This document shows, piece after piece, positions 51,178 to 60,191 of a stretch of 64,000 nucleotides of DNA. The position numbers and the translations under genes are program-made. This stretch comes from an uncultured Sphingomonadaceae bacterium (GTDB lineage: Bacteria; Pseudomonadota; Alphaproteobacteria; Sphingomonadales; Sphingomonadaceae): positions 868,001 through 932,000 of the forward strand of contig CANMFX010000001.1 in assembly GCA_947497315.1 (NCBI GenBank), given 5' to 3'. How positions within the stretch are numbered: position 1 is the first letter of the stretch; each line of letters starts with the position of its first letter. The notes below the pieces were generated by a model. It was not told the DNA's origin and made no database searches. It was given only the letters and a program-made list of their open reading frames with translations.

Positions 51178-51926
51178 CCTATCACGACCCGAAGCTGGCC
51201 GAGCTGAACGCCGCCATGACCTATGATGCCACCCCGGCGGCGACCAGTCAGGAACAGCTGATCGCCAGCCACCTGCCGCTGGTGCGCAAGCTGGCGTGGC
51301 ATGTCCATGACCGGATGTCGACGATGATCGAGGTGGAGGATTTGCTGCAGATCGGCATGGTCGCGCTGGTCGAGGCGGCGCAGAGCTATGAGGATCGTGG
51401 GCTCGGCTTTACCAACTATGCCAAGCTGCGCGTACGCGGCGCGATGATTGACCAGCTGCGCAAGGCCAGCCATGTCAGCCGCTCCGCCATGGCGTTTCAA
51501 AAGAAACTCCGCACTGTGCAGGCTGATCTGGCGCAGCAGCTGGGCATGGCACCCAATGAGGCGGCGCTGGCAAAGGCGATGGGCATGGACGCGGGCAGCT
51601 TTCGCCTGGCGATGGACCATGCGGAGGCGGTCGACCTGCAGTCGATGGACGAGGTGTATTCGGACCAGAATATCTGGTTTGCCGACACGGAAGAAGCCGC
51701 CGATGAACGGGTTGAACGACACCAGCGCAAGGCACAGCTTGCCGCGGCCATCGACAGCCTGCCAAAACGCGACGCGATGATATTACAGCTTTATTTTATC
51801 GAAGAAATGAACCTGGAGGAGATCGGAGCAACGCTGGACATCGGCGCGGCGCGTGTGTGCCAGATCAAGAAGGCGGCGCTCACAAAACTGCACGGGATGC
51901 TTTCTCCCAGTCAGGCGCCCGGATAA
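51174..51926 (+). CDS. fliA: Flagellar sigma factor sigma-28 (FliA)
   Basis: 250 residues, ATG overlapping the flhA stop (ATGA). Region 2 LVRKLAWHVHDRMSTMIEVEDLLQIGMVALVEAAQSYEDRGLGFTNYAKLRVRGAMIDQLRK, region 3 and region 4 (LQLYFIEEMNLEEIGATLDIGAARVCQIKKAALTKL) are those of FliA/WhiG-type factors. It directs late flagellar genes, held by FlgM. Convergent with an unknown gene 24 bp on. Confidence 0.95.
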   Translation: MTYHDPKLAELNAAMTYDATPAATSQEQLIASHLPLVRKLAWHVHDRMSTMIEVEDLLQIGMVALVEAAQSYEDRGLGFTNYAKLRVRGAMIDQLRKASHVSRSAMAFQKKLRTVQADLAQQLGMAPNEAALAKAMGMDAGSFRLAMDHAEAVDLQSMDEVYSDQNIWFADTEEAADERVERHQRKAQLAAAIDSLPKRDAMILQLYFIEEMNLEEIGATLDIGAARVCQIKKAALTKLHGMLSPSQAPG

Positions 51927-51950
51927 GCCCCCCCGGATAAGTCTCTGCGC

Positions 51951-52793
51951 CTATTCACGGTTAAACTCCGCTTTCCTGCCCTCCGGCACGCCGCCGGGAT
52001 ATAGGGCGAGAAATTCGGCCTCTTTAGCGTCATAGTCATCGGCGCGGGTCCACTGGAATTCCTTGGGCAGCTCCACCCGGCCGCGAGCGATGAAGCGCTG
52101 TACCCCCTCGACCACTTCGTCGGTCATGCCTTGTCCGGTTTTGATATTGATATGCCGATTGCCATATTCGTGAGAGCGCGCCGCCATCGCGTCGAACTTT
52201 TCCTTTAGGTTATCCATGGTGATCGGACCTTTGGGCCGCGGGATCGGGCCCTCGTCCTCTGGCGCTGGCAAAGCCTCTTGTTCGGCCGCAATCTCTGGCC
52301 CCGCCCCCGCATCGGTGCCCCCCGCCTCCTCTCCAGCCGGCGCAAAGCGCCCCTGCGCGTCGCGGGCGGCGCCGTTGGTGTCATGCTGATAGAGCAGGCG
52401 CAGCAGGTCATTGGCATATTTGGTGCGCTGACCCACGACCTTGCCATGATACCAGACATCCTCCTCCACGCCCTCCACGGCGCGTTGCCATGTGACTTCG
52501 CCGATGGTCGTCTCTGACCGGCGCAGCGCGAGGTCCCAGCGATCGGCAAAGGCCTTGCTGCGCCTGCGATGGCGATAGGCGCTGTTCCAGCTGATCCCCG
52601 CCATGCGGCTGGCGTCCCGCACGCAGCGCGTCTTGGCCAGCGATTCAATAAAAATATTCTGCCGCTCCGCCGTCCAGCCATCATGGCGCACGCGATAGGG
52701 TTTTTCGCGACGCGTTTCCGGCGGCTCCGGCTGGTCGGCGGGGACGGGCAGGTTGGCGGGAGAAGGCGTATCATCAGACGGATCATTTTCCAT
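51951..52793 (-). CDS. Unknown protein with a putative helix-turn-helix
   Basis: 280 residues from the ATG at 52793, with AAAGGG upstream. A Pro/Glu-rich N-terminal 40 residues, then GWTAERQNIFIESLAKTRCVRDASRMAGISWNSAYRHRRRSKAFADRWDLAL, which reads like a DNA-binding helix-turn-helix of the kind seen in phage terminase small subunits and transposase N-termini, and a C-terminal GPITMDNLKEKFDAMAARSHEYGNRHINIKTG. I do not recognise the family with certainty. It lies between fliA and the restriction module, and its composition follows the host. Confidence 0.6.
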   Translation of the reverse strand: MENDPSDDTPSPANLPVPADQPEPPETRREKPYRVRHDGWTAERQNIFIESLAKTRCVRDASRMAGISWNSAYRHRRRSKAFADRWDLALRRSETTIGEVTWQRAVEGVEEDVWYHGKVVGQRTKYANDLLRLLYQHDTNGAARDAQGRFAPAGEEAGGTDAGAGPEIAAEQEALPAPEDEGPIPRPKGPITMDNLKEKFDAMAARSHEYGNRHINIKTGQGMTDEVVEGVQRFIARGRVELPKEFQWTRADDYDAKEAEFLALYPGGVPEGRKAEFNRE

Positions 52794-52901
52794 GGGGGAG
52801 TGGCCCTTTCGTTCCTGATTTGTTCTTTTTGATTCGGGCCGATGTATCAAAAGGTGGGGGTTGTAGGAAAGGGGGTTTTGGAAGTGGATCTGGAAATTAT
52901 C

Positions 52902-53624
52902 TCAATCATCATCTTCGTCAATCGGCGGCTTAGTAGGAGCATCTAATGCAGAATAAATCGCAGATTTTGCTTCACCAATAAGTTTTATTGCTTCCGCACG
53001 AAGTGCAAATGCCTTTTCAATTTTTGCGCTTATTTCGTCCTCCACTGACTGTGCTAATTTTGGAATTGGCAATGAATCAACATGTTGTGGCCGAATATGC
53101 TTTACAGTGATTCCAAATTCAGTCTTCTTGAGCAATGATTGACCAATCCACGTGGACATATAAGCATATACATACCCAGCTCGTTTCAGATTCTTCAAAG
53201 GAACGCGCACTGCATTTTGAGAAAGAACAATGGCTTGATCGGCTTTGGTAACAAAAAACGGTTTGCCTACTGATCCACTCTGTGTAAGCACTATCCAGTT
53301 TTCTTTTAGAAACCAGTTTTCAATTTTCGGCATTTTGTTGGCGATCACATATTTGCGAGGTTCCCAATAAAAATCAAACATCTCTTGGGGAAGCATGTAC
53401 GGGGTACCGAGGGCCTCACTGTCAGTATACACCCGTTTGATCGGAGGGGGATTGAAAGTCTCCACCGTGAGAGAGCCTAACAACTCGGTAAATCCACCAT
53501 TTATTTCAAAATCGTCCAGAATTTTTCTAGCTTTATATGACGAGGAACCATAGAAAGTTGCATCGAGCCTCAGATCGCCTTCGAGAACTTCTGATAGGTT
53601 TGTGCTGACGGACAGATTGCTCAT
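52902..53624 (-). CDS. Short specificity (S) subunit of a restriction-modification system
   Basis: 240 residues, overlapping the methyltransferase gene by 4 bp (ATGA). One target-recognition domain and a C-terminal helical part (SVEDEISAKIEKAFALRAEAIKLIGEAKSAIYSAL) read like half of an HsdS-type protein: ILSQNAVRVPLKN, GYVYAYMSTWIGQSLLKKTEFGITVKHIRPQHVDSLPIP. Known S subunits have two such halves; a single-half protein may act as a dimer and read a palindromic bipartite site. A+T rich, like its partner. Confidence 0.85.
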   Translation of the reverse strand: MSNLSVSTNLSEVLEGDLRLDATFYGSSSYKARKILDDFEINGGFTELLGSLTVETFNPPPIKRVYTDSEALGTPYMLPQEMFDFYWEPRKYVIANKMPKIENWFLKENWIVLTQSGSVGKPFFVTKADQAIVLSQNAVRVPLKNLKRAGYVYAYMSTWIGQSLLKKTEFGITVKHIRPQHVDSLPIPKLAQSVEDEISAKIEKAFALRAEAIKLIGEAKSAIYSALDAPTKPPIDEDDD

Positions 53625-55555
53625 AACTCACCTTCAATCTCAGCTTTCCATGATAGGAAATCTTCAAAAACTTCTGGCAACTGGTCATCAGCTAGAGGTT
53701 CCAAAATTTCAAAATCTTCTTGGACCCAATCTCCTGAAGAGCTTCTTACAAACTTCGTTTTGACGAAATTTTGCATAACTATGTCGCCGGAATCATCTCG
53801 CAGTGGAACAAAAGAACCTCGTTGATCATGACCAATTTTTTTGGGAATAGAAAGGAAGAGTGGTTCTTCCGAAGCCTTTTTGGTCACTTCCTTGAGAGTA
53901 GAGAAAGTTTTGGGTCTCTTTCTCAAAATCAATAGCGAAGTTTGCGTTCCGGTGGAAGGTTGAAACATTTCTACTGGAAGCGAAATACTAGCCCTAAGCA
54001 TGTAATTAGCTAGAAGCCAATGTCTCAGGAACTTGTAAGATGGATTACTCAGCAAATTGTCTGGGGTGATAATCGCAAGTAAGCCACTAGGTTTGAGTAA
54101 TCGGTGGCAACGCTCAACGAACAATTCTTGAGGCGCCATTGAAGACCGTTGCTTGCGAGATGGAAAAGTCGATAGCGCAAACTGCTCTAATATGTGGGGA
54201 TCGTCCACCAGTAGATCATCTCCAAAAGGTGGGTTGCTGATAATCAAATCAAACGATCCGTCAGTTACTTTCGCGCGTGTTTCCTCACCCCATTCTCCCC
54301 ATGACAGAAGAGCATTTTCATGGAAGATATTGCTGGACCCGTCGCCGTGCATGACAAGATTCATCTGTGCTGCTCTGACAAGGACTGGGTTGAAATCAAT
54401 TCCGAACACATTTTTGTCACATAATGATTTTAGCGTTTCGTTAGCCTTGCTTCTTGCTTTTTGGGTGTCACCCCATTTCGCTAGCTCTCGTTCCAGAATT
54501 TGATTGAACAATTTATGAATGTAAGTCCGCAAAAAACCGCCAGTTCCGCAGGCCGGGTCCATTACACGAATTTTCTCGGCATTTTCCTTTCCGACTAAAT
54601 CGAAGCAGATATCAACCGCTAGTTGACACAAGTTGCGAGGGGTGAAAAACTCTCCGCGTTCTCCTCGACTATTCGCCCCAACAATTTCCTCATATGCTTG
54701 GCCTTTGTAATCAAAATCAGTATCTAGAAGGCTATATTTTTGCAGTTCTGATACAATATATGTAACAACATTAGGTTTAAGTTCTATTTTTTCAGACTCT
54801 CCAAATATATAGCCGTAATGCTTGCAAACATCATCAAAAAGCGATTGGATTCTAGATTTTACTTCCGATTGTGAGGTAGGTGATAACTTTTGATGGATCT
54901 CTACGAAAAATTTAGGCTTTTCCGAAAATCGTTCATCAAACACTTTGCAGAAAGTAATCTTCAAAAATTCATGAAACGCCAGCTCTTTGCTGCCACCTTG
55001 ATTTGCAGAAATATAATTATGACATCTCTTGAAAACGTCTTTTAATACATCCGTTGCTGGAACCAGAGATGTAAAATCGAGGGTCGATGAAAATTTTCCA
55101 TCTGCAAATGGGATATCGATCTCTTCTACAAATTGAATTGTACCTTTGTCGTATATCTTAGCATACGAACGGCTCTCGCTTCCGATCCAATGTCCGAATT
55201 TGGCATTAGGAGAGGCTGACATGTATGAATGAAGTTGCGCAATTCCTTGGTCGGCATGTGTTGGCTTTATCGAATCTCGCTTGGCTTCGACTATGATTGA
55301 CACATTTTCCAGCTTATGGGTCTGCTTTGGAAGAAATACGACGATATCAGCTTTTTTCTTTGCCGTTCCCATCGGGATAACGAATTCTATCTCGATGTCT
55401 TCCTTCTCATATCCATATTCTTCAACCAAACTTCTCGCCATTCGTTGGCGGACATGTTCTTCTGGCGTGTCTTTGCGTAGTTTGCCGGTTATATAGCATT
55501 TCACCTTACCCGGAGGTATTGTCATCGTTTCTTTTTTAATAATTTTGATGGCCAT
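53621..55555 (-). CDS. Nuclease-methyltransferase fusion (BcgI-A-like restriction-modification subunit)
   Basis: 644 residues; ATG at 55555 after AAGGA. The N-terminal HSDR_N-like domain holds a PD-(D/E)xK-type site: D70 in KKADIVVF and E90-A-K92 in IIVEAKRD. The N6-adenine methyltransferase domain follows: FFTPRNLCQLAVD, DPACGTGGF at 333-341, ISNPPFGD with NPPF at 441-444. So one chain could cut and modify, with the short S subunit giving the target. BcgI has the same architecture (A subunit about 637 residues plus a B subunit). No separate hsdR is present. Base composition is lower in G+C than in acnA, implying transfer. Confidence 0.88.
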   Translation of the reverse strand: MAIKIIKKETMTIPPGKVKCYITGKLRKDTPEEHVRQRMARSLVEEYGYEKEDIEIEFVIPMGTAKKKADIVVFLPKQTHKLENVSIIVEAKRDSIKPTHADQGIAQLHSYMSASPNAKFGHWIGSESRSYAKIYDKGTIQFVEEIDIPFADGKFSSTLDFTSLVPATDVLKDVFKRCHNYISANQGGSKELAFHEFLKITFCKVFDERFSEKPKFFVEIHQKLSPTSQSEVKSRIQSLFDDVCKHYGYIFGESEKIELKPNVVTYIVSELQKYSLLDTDFDYKGQAYEEIVGANSRGERGEFFTPRNLCQLAVDICFDLVGKENAEKIRVMDPACGTGGFLRTYIHKLFNQILERELAKWGDTQKARSKANETLKSLCDKNVFGIDFNPVLVRAAQMNLVMHGDGSSNIFHENALLSWGEWGEETRAKVTDGSFDLIISNPPFGDDLLVDDPHILEQFALSTFPSRKQRSSMAPQELFVERCHRLLKPSGLLAIITPDNLLSNPSYKFLRHWLLANYMLRASISLPVEMFQPSTGTQTSLLILRKRPKTFSTLKEVTKKASEEPLFLSIPKKIGHDQRGSFVPLRDDSGDIVMQNFVKTKFVRSSSGDWVQEDFEILEPLADDQLPEVFEDFLSWKAEIEGEL

Positions 55556-55740
55556 TATTGATCCTTACGAGGCTTTCGTTTTCTACCAAACACAAATCTG
55601 AAGCATTAGCAAAACTGAATTGTTGTCGCGCCTGAAATTTTTGTGTGGCGCAATGTATGATGTCCCCCTTTCTCTTTTTGTTGGCTTCAGCTAAAGCGCT
55701 CCCCAACATCGATTCATTCGCTGGAATTCCTGCTCCCCTT

Positions 55741-55764
55741 CCGCCTTCGCTGACGCTTCGGCGG
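55741..55764. repeat. Intergenic repeat, copy B
   Basis: CCGCCTTCGCTGACGCTTCGGCGG with CCGCC/GGCGG ends. Core shared with 24376-24407. Lies between the restriction module and acnA, about 40 bp upstream of the acnA ATG. Confidence 0.5.
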
Positions 55765-55804
55765 ACAGGCCAAACCGGCAAAAAATTAAAATAAGGGACG
55801 AATT

Positions 55805-58483
55805 ATGACGACCACCGGACAAGACTCACTCGGCACGCGCGCGACGCTTAACGTTAATGGCACTAGCTATGCCTATTATTCGCTCGCCAAGGCGGCGGCG
55901 AAGCTCGGGGATATTGAGCGCTTGCCCTATACGCTGAAAGTCCTGCTCGAAAATATGCTGCGCTTTGAAGATGGCGGCCACACGGTGGCGGCTGGGGATG
56001 CACAGGCGGTGGTCGACTGGCAGAAAGAGGCGAAGAGCAGCGCCGAAATCCAGTACCGCCCGGCCCGTGTGCTGATGCAGGATTTTACCGGCGTTCCGGC
56101 GGTTGTTGACCTCGCGGCGATGCGTGACGGGATTAAGTCGCTGGGCGGTGACGCGCAAAAGATTAACCCGCAGGTGCCGGTGCATCTGGTGATTGACCAC
56201 TCGGTCATGGTTGACGAGTTCGGCACGCCGCAAGCGTTCGAAAATAACGTGGCGCTGGAATATCAGCGCAATATGGAGCGCTATGAATTCCTCAAATGGG
56301 GTTCGAAGGCGTTCGATAATTTCTCCGTGGTGCCTCCAGGAACCGGCATTTGCCACCAGGTGAATCTGGAAAATATTGCGAAGGCCGTATGGTCGTCCCA
56401 GGATCAGAATGGCGATATGGTCGCCTATCCCGATACCTGTGTCGGCACCGACAGCCATACGACGATGATCAACGGCCTGGGCGTGCTCGGCTGGGGCGTG
56501 GGCGGGATTGAGGCGGAAGCCGCGATGCTCGGCCAGCCGGTTTCGATGCTGATCCCCGAAGTGGTCGGGTTCAAGCTGACCGGCGAGCTGGCCGAGGGCA
56601 TTACCGCGACCGATCTGGTGCTGACCTGTGTGCAGATGCTGCGCGAAGTGGGCGTGGTCGGGCGCTTTGTTGAATTTTACGGGCCGGGTGTTGCGGCGCT
56701 GTCGCTCGCCGATCGCGCGACGATTGCCAATATGGCGCCGGAATATGGCGCGACCTGCGGTTACTTCCCGATTGATGACAAGACGCTGGATTATCTGCGC
56801 CTGACCGGTCGCAGCGAAGCGGACATATCTTTGTGTGAAGCCTATAGCAAGGAGCAGGGTTTCTGGCGGCTCGATGATGCGCCTGAGGCGATTTATACCA
56901 AGACGCTGGAGCTCGACATGACCAGCGTGGTGCCGTCGCTGTCCGGTCCGAAATTGCCGCAACAGCGCGTATCCATGGCCGATCTCGACGAGGGCTTTAA
57001 CAAGGATATTGTCGAGGTGTTTAACAGCACCGAGCCTGACAAGCGGGTCGCGGTGGACGGCGCGGATCATGATCTCGGCCATGGTGATGTCACCATTGCG
57101 GCGATCACGTCCTGCACCAACACCTCCAACCCCAGCGTGCTGATTGCCGCCGGTCTGGTCGCGCGCAAGGCGCGGGAGCGGGGCTTGCAGCGCAAACCAT
57201 GGGTGAAAAGCTCGCTGGCGCCGGGGTCGCAGGTGGTGACGGATTATCTCGACAAGGCGGGGCTGAGCGAGGATCTCAACTATCTGGGCTTTAATCTGGT
57301 CGGCTATGGCTGCACGACCTGTATCGGGAATAGCGGGCCTTTGCCGGCGGCGATTTCCAAGGCGATTAATGACAATGATCTGGTCGCGGCTTCGGTGCTT
57401 TCGGGCAACCGGAACTTTGAAGGCCGGGTGTCTCAGGATGTGCGGGCCAACTATCTCGCGTCGCCGCCGCTGGTTGTGGCTTATGCGCTGAAAGGCACGG
57501 TGCGTGAGGATATGTACGAAACGCCGATCGGGCAGGGCAGCGATGGCGAAGATGTTTTCTTGCGCGATATCTGGCCGACCAATGACGAGGTTAATGAAGC
57601 CATGGGCGGGGCGGTGAACCGCGACATGTTCATGAGCCGCTATGCCGATGTCTATAAGGGCGACGCGGCCTGGCAGGATATCGATGTGACCGGGGGCGAC
57701 ACCTATCAGTGGCGGGCCGGATCCACCTATGTGGCCAATCCGCCTTACTTTGAAGGCATGACCATGACGCCGGAGCCTGTGGGGGATATTGTCGACGCCA
57801 AGACACTGGCATTATTGGGAGATTCGATCACGACCGACCATATTTCGCCCGCCGGTGCGATCAAGGAAGACTCGCCCGCCGGAGAGTATCTGCGCGACCA
57901 CCAGGTGGCCAAGCAGGACTTCAACAGCTACGGCTCCCGCCGCGGAAATCACGATGTTATGATGCGCGGCACCTTCGCGAACATCCGCATCAAGAACGAA
58001 ATGGCTGACGGCAAGGAAGGCGGTTACACCAAATATAATGGTGAGATCATGCCCATCTACGACGCCGCCATGCGCCACAAAGCCGACGGCAATGAACTGG
58101 TTGTCATTGGTGGGGAGCAGTACGGTACCGGCTCTTCACGCGACTGGGCCGCGAAAGGCACGAACCTGCTGGGCGTGCGCGCTGTGATCGTGGAAAGCTA
58201 TGAGCGTATTCACCGGAGCAATCTGGTCGGCATGGGCGTGCTGCCGCTGCAATTTGCCGAAGGCGTTGATCGCAATACGCTGAGCCTGGATGGCAGCGAG
58301 AGCTTCACCATCAAGGGCGTTGCGACGCTGGAACCACGTCAGACCGTAGAGGTCGAAATAACCCGCGCTGATGGTACAACAGCGACGTTCAACACGCTCT
58401 GCCGGATCGATACGGCCAACGAGATGGAATATTTCCTTAACGGCGGCATCCTGCATTATGTGCTGCGGAATCTGGCGGGCTAG
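55805..58483 (+). CDS. acnA: Aconitate hydratase AcnA
   Basis: 892 residues, the normal AcnA length. Iron-sulfur ligands are in SCTNTSNPSVLIAAG and GCTTCIGNSGPLP; AcnA blocks such as VDHSVMVDEFG, VGTDSHTTMINGLGVLGWGVGGIEAEAAMLGQP and GEQYGTGSSRDWAAKGTNLLG are present. It interconverts citrate and isocitrate in the TCA cycle and, without iron, can act as an RNA-binding regulator. AAGGGA precedes the ATG. A MAPEG gene follows 17 bp on. Confidence 0.97.
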   Translation: MTTTGQDSLGTRATLNVNGTSYAYYSLAKAAAKLGDIERLPYTLKVLLENMLRFEDGGHTVAAGDAQAVVDWQKEAKSSAEIQYRPARVLMQDFTGVPAVVDLAAMRDGIKSLGGDAQKINPQVPVHLVIDHSVMVDEFGTPQAFENNVALEYQRNMERYEFLKWGSKAFDNFSVVPPGTGICHQVNLENIAKAVWSSQDQNGDMVAYPDTCVGTDSHTTMINGLGVLGWGVGGIEAEAAMLGQPVSMLIPEVVGFKLTGELAEGITATDLVLTCVQMLREVGVVGRFVEFYGPGVAALSLADRATIANMAPEYGATCGYFPIDDKTLDYLRLTGRSEADISLCEAYSKEQGFWRLDDAPEAIYTKTLELDMTSVVPSLSGPKLPQQRVSMADLDEGFNKDIVEVFNSTEPDKRVAVDGADHDLGHGDVTIAAITSCTNTSNPSVLIAAGLVARKARERGLQRKPWVKSSLAPGSQVVTDYLDKAGLSEDLNYLGFNLVGYGCTTCIGNSGPLPAAISKAINDNDLVAASVLSGNRNFEGRVSQDVRANYLASPPLVVAYALKGTVREDMYETPIGQGSDGEDVFLRDIWPTNDEVNEAMGGAVNRDMFMSRYADVYKGDAAWQDIDVTGGDTYQWRAGSTYVANPPYFEGMTMTPEPVGDIVDAKTLALLGDSITTDHISPAGAIKEDSPAGEYLRDHQVAKQDFNSYGSRRGNHDVMMRGTFANIRIKNEMADGKEGGYTKYNGEIMPIYDAAMRHKADGNELVVIGGEQYGTGSSRDWAAKGTNLLGVRAVIVESYERIHRSNLVGMGVLPLQFAEGVDRNTLSLDGSESFTIKGVATLEPRQTVEVEITRADGTTATFNTLCRIDTANEMEYFLNGGILHYVLRNLAG

Positions 58484-58500
58484 CAAGTCACGAACAGCTC

Positions 58501-58914
58501 ATGGAAGCTAAGTTCATATTCTGGCCAGTTTTGGCGCAAGTCGGCTTGACTGTCGTCATCTTCATCCGGCTTGCGCTGGTGAAGACGAAGGCTCGCAAAA
58601 CTGGTGATGTAGATCTGTCACGCAGGGCACTGCATTCCGATGCCTGGCCAGACTATGTGCTTCAAGTAACTAACAATCTGCGTAACCAGTTTGAGATGCC
58701 GGTCTTATTCTATGTCATCGCCTTGCTACTGTGGGCGCTTGATAGTGTTGACGTGGCGGCGTTGGCATTGGCCTGGTTTTTTGTCATTTCACGCTTTTTG
58801 CATGCCTATATTCATACCGGTTCAAACATTGTGAAATACAGATTGGCTGTTTTCCAAATTGGCGCCGCGGCGCTTCTGGGTTTGTTCGGATTGGCGGTGT
58901 GGGCATTGGTTTGA
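58501..58914 (+). CDS. MAPEG-family membrane protein
   Basis: 137 residues with four membrane helices. The motif RRALHSDAWPDYVLQVTNNLRNQFEMPVLFYVIALLLWAL carries the ERxxxNxxE-type glutathione site of MAPEG proteins (N..R.QFE...L.Y). MAPEG members are microsomal-type glutathione S-transferases or peroxidases. Role in detoxification or lipid peroxide removal is likely. Only 17 bp from acnA, without a clear ribosome site. Confidence 0.85.
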   Translation: MEAKFIFWPVLAQVGLTVVIFIRLALVKTKARKTGDVDLSRRALHSDAWPDYVLQVTNNLRNQFEMPVLFYVIALLLWALDSVDVAALALAWFFVISRFLHAYIHTGSNIVKYRLAVFQIGAAALLGLFGLAVWALV

Positions 58915-59002
58915 CTGGGCTAACCGACAGACCAGCATATTTTGTTGTTCCCACTTTCGCGAGCATAGCATAGCTGATAGCTAGGCAGGTCAGGAGAGAC
59001 CA

Positions 59003-59656
59003 ATGCCGCGACTGCGCGAAATTCCACGCTCGGAAGTCACCGATGATTATGTGCTGAAACTCTATCAGACATTGTTCGGGGATCGCGATCCGGTAGCGGA
59101 TCCGGGCACTGCAACGGGTACTCCCGGCAATTGGTGGACCGTTTTTGCGCAGGTTCCCGACGCTTTCAAGCATACGACCGAAGGCTTTGGTTTTTATCGT
59201 TCACCCAATCGCAAGCTGGATCCGAAGCTGCGGGAGTTGGGGCAAATTCGCGCTGGCTATGCCGTGGGATCGCAATTTGTCTATTCCCAACACAGCAAAG
59301 CGATGCGCTTTGAGGGCTATTCGGAGGAACAGGTCAAAGCCATTCCCAACTGGTCGACGGCGGATTGTTTCAACGAAATGGAACGCGCTGTGCTCGCCTA
59401 TACGGACTGCCTGGTATTGGAGCGGGGCAGGGTGCCGGACGGTGTTTTCGATACGCTGAAAAAGCATCTCAGCGAAGTTGAAATCATCGAACTGACCTAC
59501 ATTACCTGCACATACATGATGCACGCGGTGATGAGCCGCGCGTTGCGGCTCGAATTTGACGATGTTGATGAGCCTGTGGTGGAAGTCCCGGCACCGGAAG
59601 GGGCTACGGCTGATGTCATGGGTATGGTCGACAAACGGAAGGACGCGAACAAATGA
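59003..59656 (+). CDS. Carboxymuconolactone decarboxylase (CMD/AhpD)-like protein
   Basis: 217 residues from the ATG at 59003 behind AGGAGA. The CMD helical core is visible (RKLDPKLRELGQIRAGYAVGSQFVYSQHSKAMRFEGYSEEQVKAI and AVLAYTDCLV). The AhpD-type CxxC before the His is replaced by VYSQH, so thiol peroxidase activity is doubtful; a decarboxylase or binding role is possible. The next gene, a VOC protein, overlaps by 4 bp. Confidence 0.85.
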   Translation: MPRLREIPRSEVTDDYVLKLYQTLFGDRDPVADPGTATGTPGNWWTVFAQVPDAFKHTTEGFGFYRSPNRKLDPKLRELGQIRAGYAVGSQFVYSQHSKAMRFEGYSEEQVKAIPNWSTADCFNEMERAVLAYTDCLVLERGRVPDGVFDTLKKHLSEVEIIELTYITCTYMMHAVMSRALRLEFDDVDEPVVEVPAPEGATADVMGMVDKRKDANK

Positions 59657-60183
59657 GCTATCACCATCTCGCACTAGCCGCGAAAGACATGGCCGCCATT
59701 CATGAATTTTATGAAGGGATTATGGGCTTTGAACTGGTGAAGGTCGAGATTGCACCCGTCATGGGCGGCGGCTGGGGCAAGCACTTTTTCTATCGGATGG
59801 ACGGCGATGACAGCAAATTTATCGCTTTCTGGGAACTCAACGATACGCCCGGAAAAGATGACTATGCCTATGATCTCAACGAAGCGGCAAAAACCCCGCA
59901 AGGTACCAATCATTACAGTTTTTCGGTAGGCACACCTGAAGAGCTGGAGAGTTGGCGCAAGAAATGGAACGCGGCAGGGCTGGATGTTCTGGAGATCGAC
60001 CATAATTGGTGCCATTCAGTTTATACCCGCGATCCCAATGGCAACATGGTTGAATTCTGCCTGACAACAGGAAGCTTTACAGAAGCGGACCGCGAGCGGG
60101 CTTTGGCGGCGCTGGACGAGCGTGAGATGAAGGCATCTCCGCCGCCGGCCAAAATGCAGCAATGGCTTGCGAAAGATGCCTGA
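59653..60183 (+). CDS. VOC-family extradiol-type/glyoxalase-like protein
   Basis: 176 residues. Begins SYHHLALAAKDMAAIHEFYEGIMGFELVKVEI, with the first metal His, and has HYSFSVGTPEELESW and YTRDPNGNMVEFC with the second His/Glu; a full metal site H, H, E is possible. ATG overlaps the CMD stop. Likely partners with the CMD protein in degradation of a small ring or quinone compound. Confidence 0.88.
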   Translation: MSYHHLALAAKDMAAIHEFYEGIMGFELVKVEIAPVMGGGWGKHFFYRMDGDDSKFIAFWELNDTPGKDDYAYDLNEAAKTPQGTNHYSFSVGTPEELESWRKKWNAAGLDVLEIDHNWCHSVYTRDPNGNMVEFCLTTGSFTEADRERALAALDEREMKASPPPAKMQQWLAKDA

Positions 60184-60191
60184 CGGCCGCC

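Noticed and set aside
51951-52793. Phage terminase small subunit marking a prophage
   Set aside because: Only a helix-turn-helix resemblance; no terminase large subunit, portal, capsid or integrase gene is in the window.
55826-57082. Long minus-strand frame (418 codons) opposite acnA
   Set aside because: Antisense shadow: acnA is complete and canonical on the plus strand, and the shadow has the His/Arg-rich look typical of the reverse of high-G+C coding DNA.
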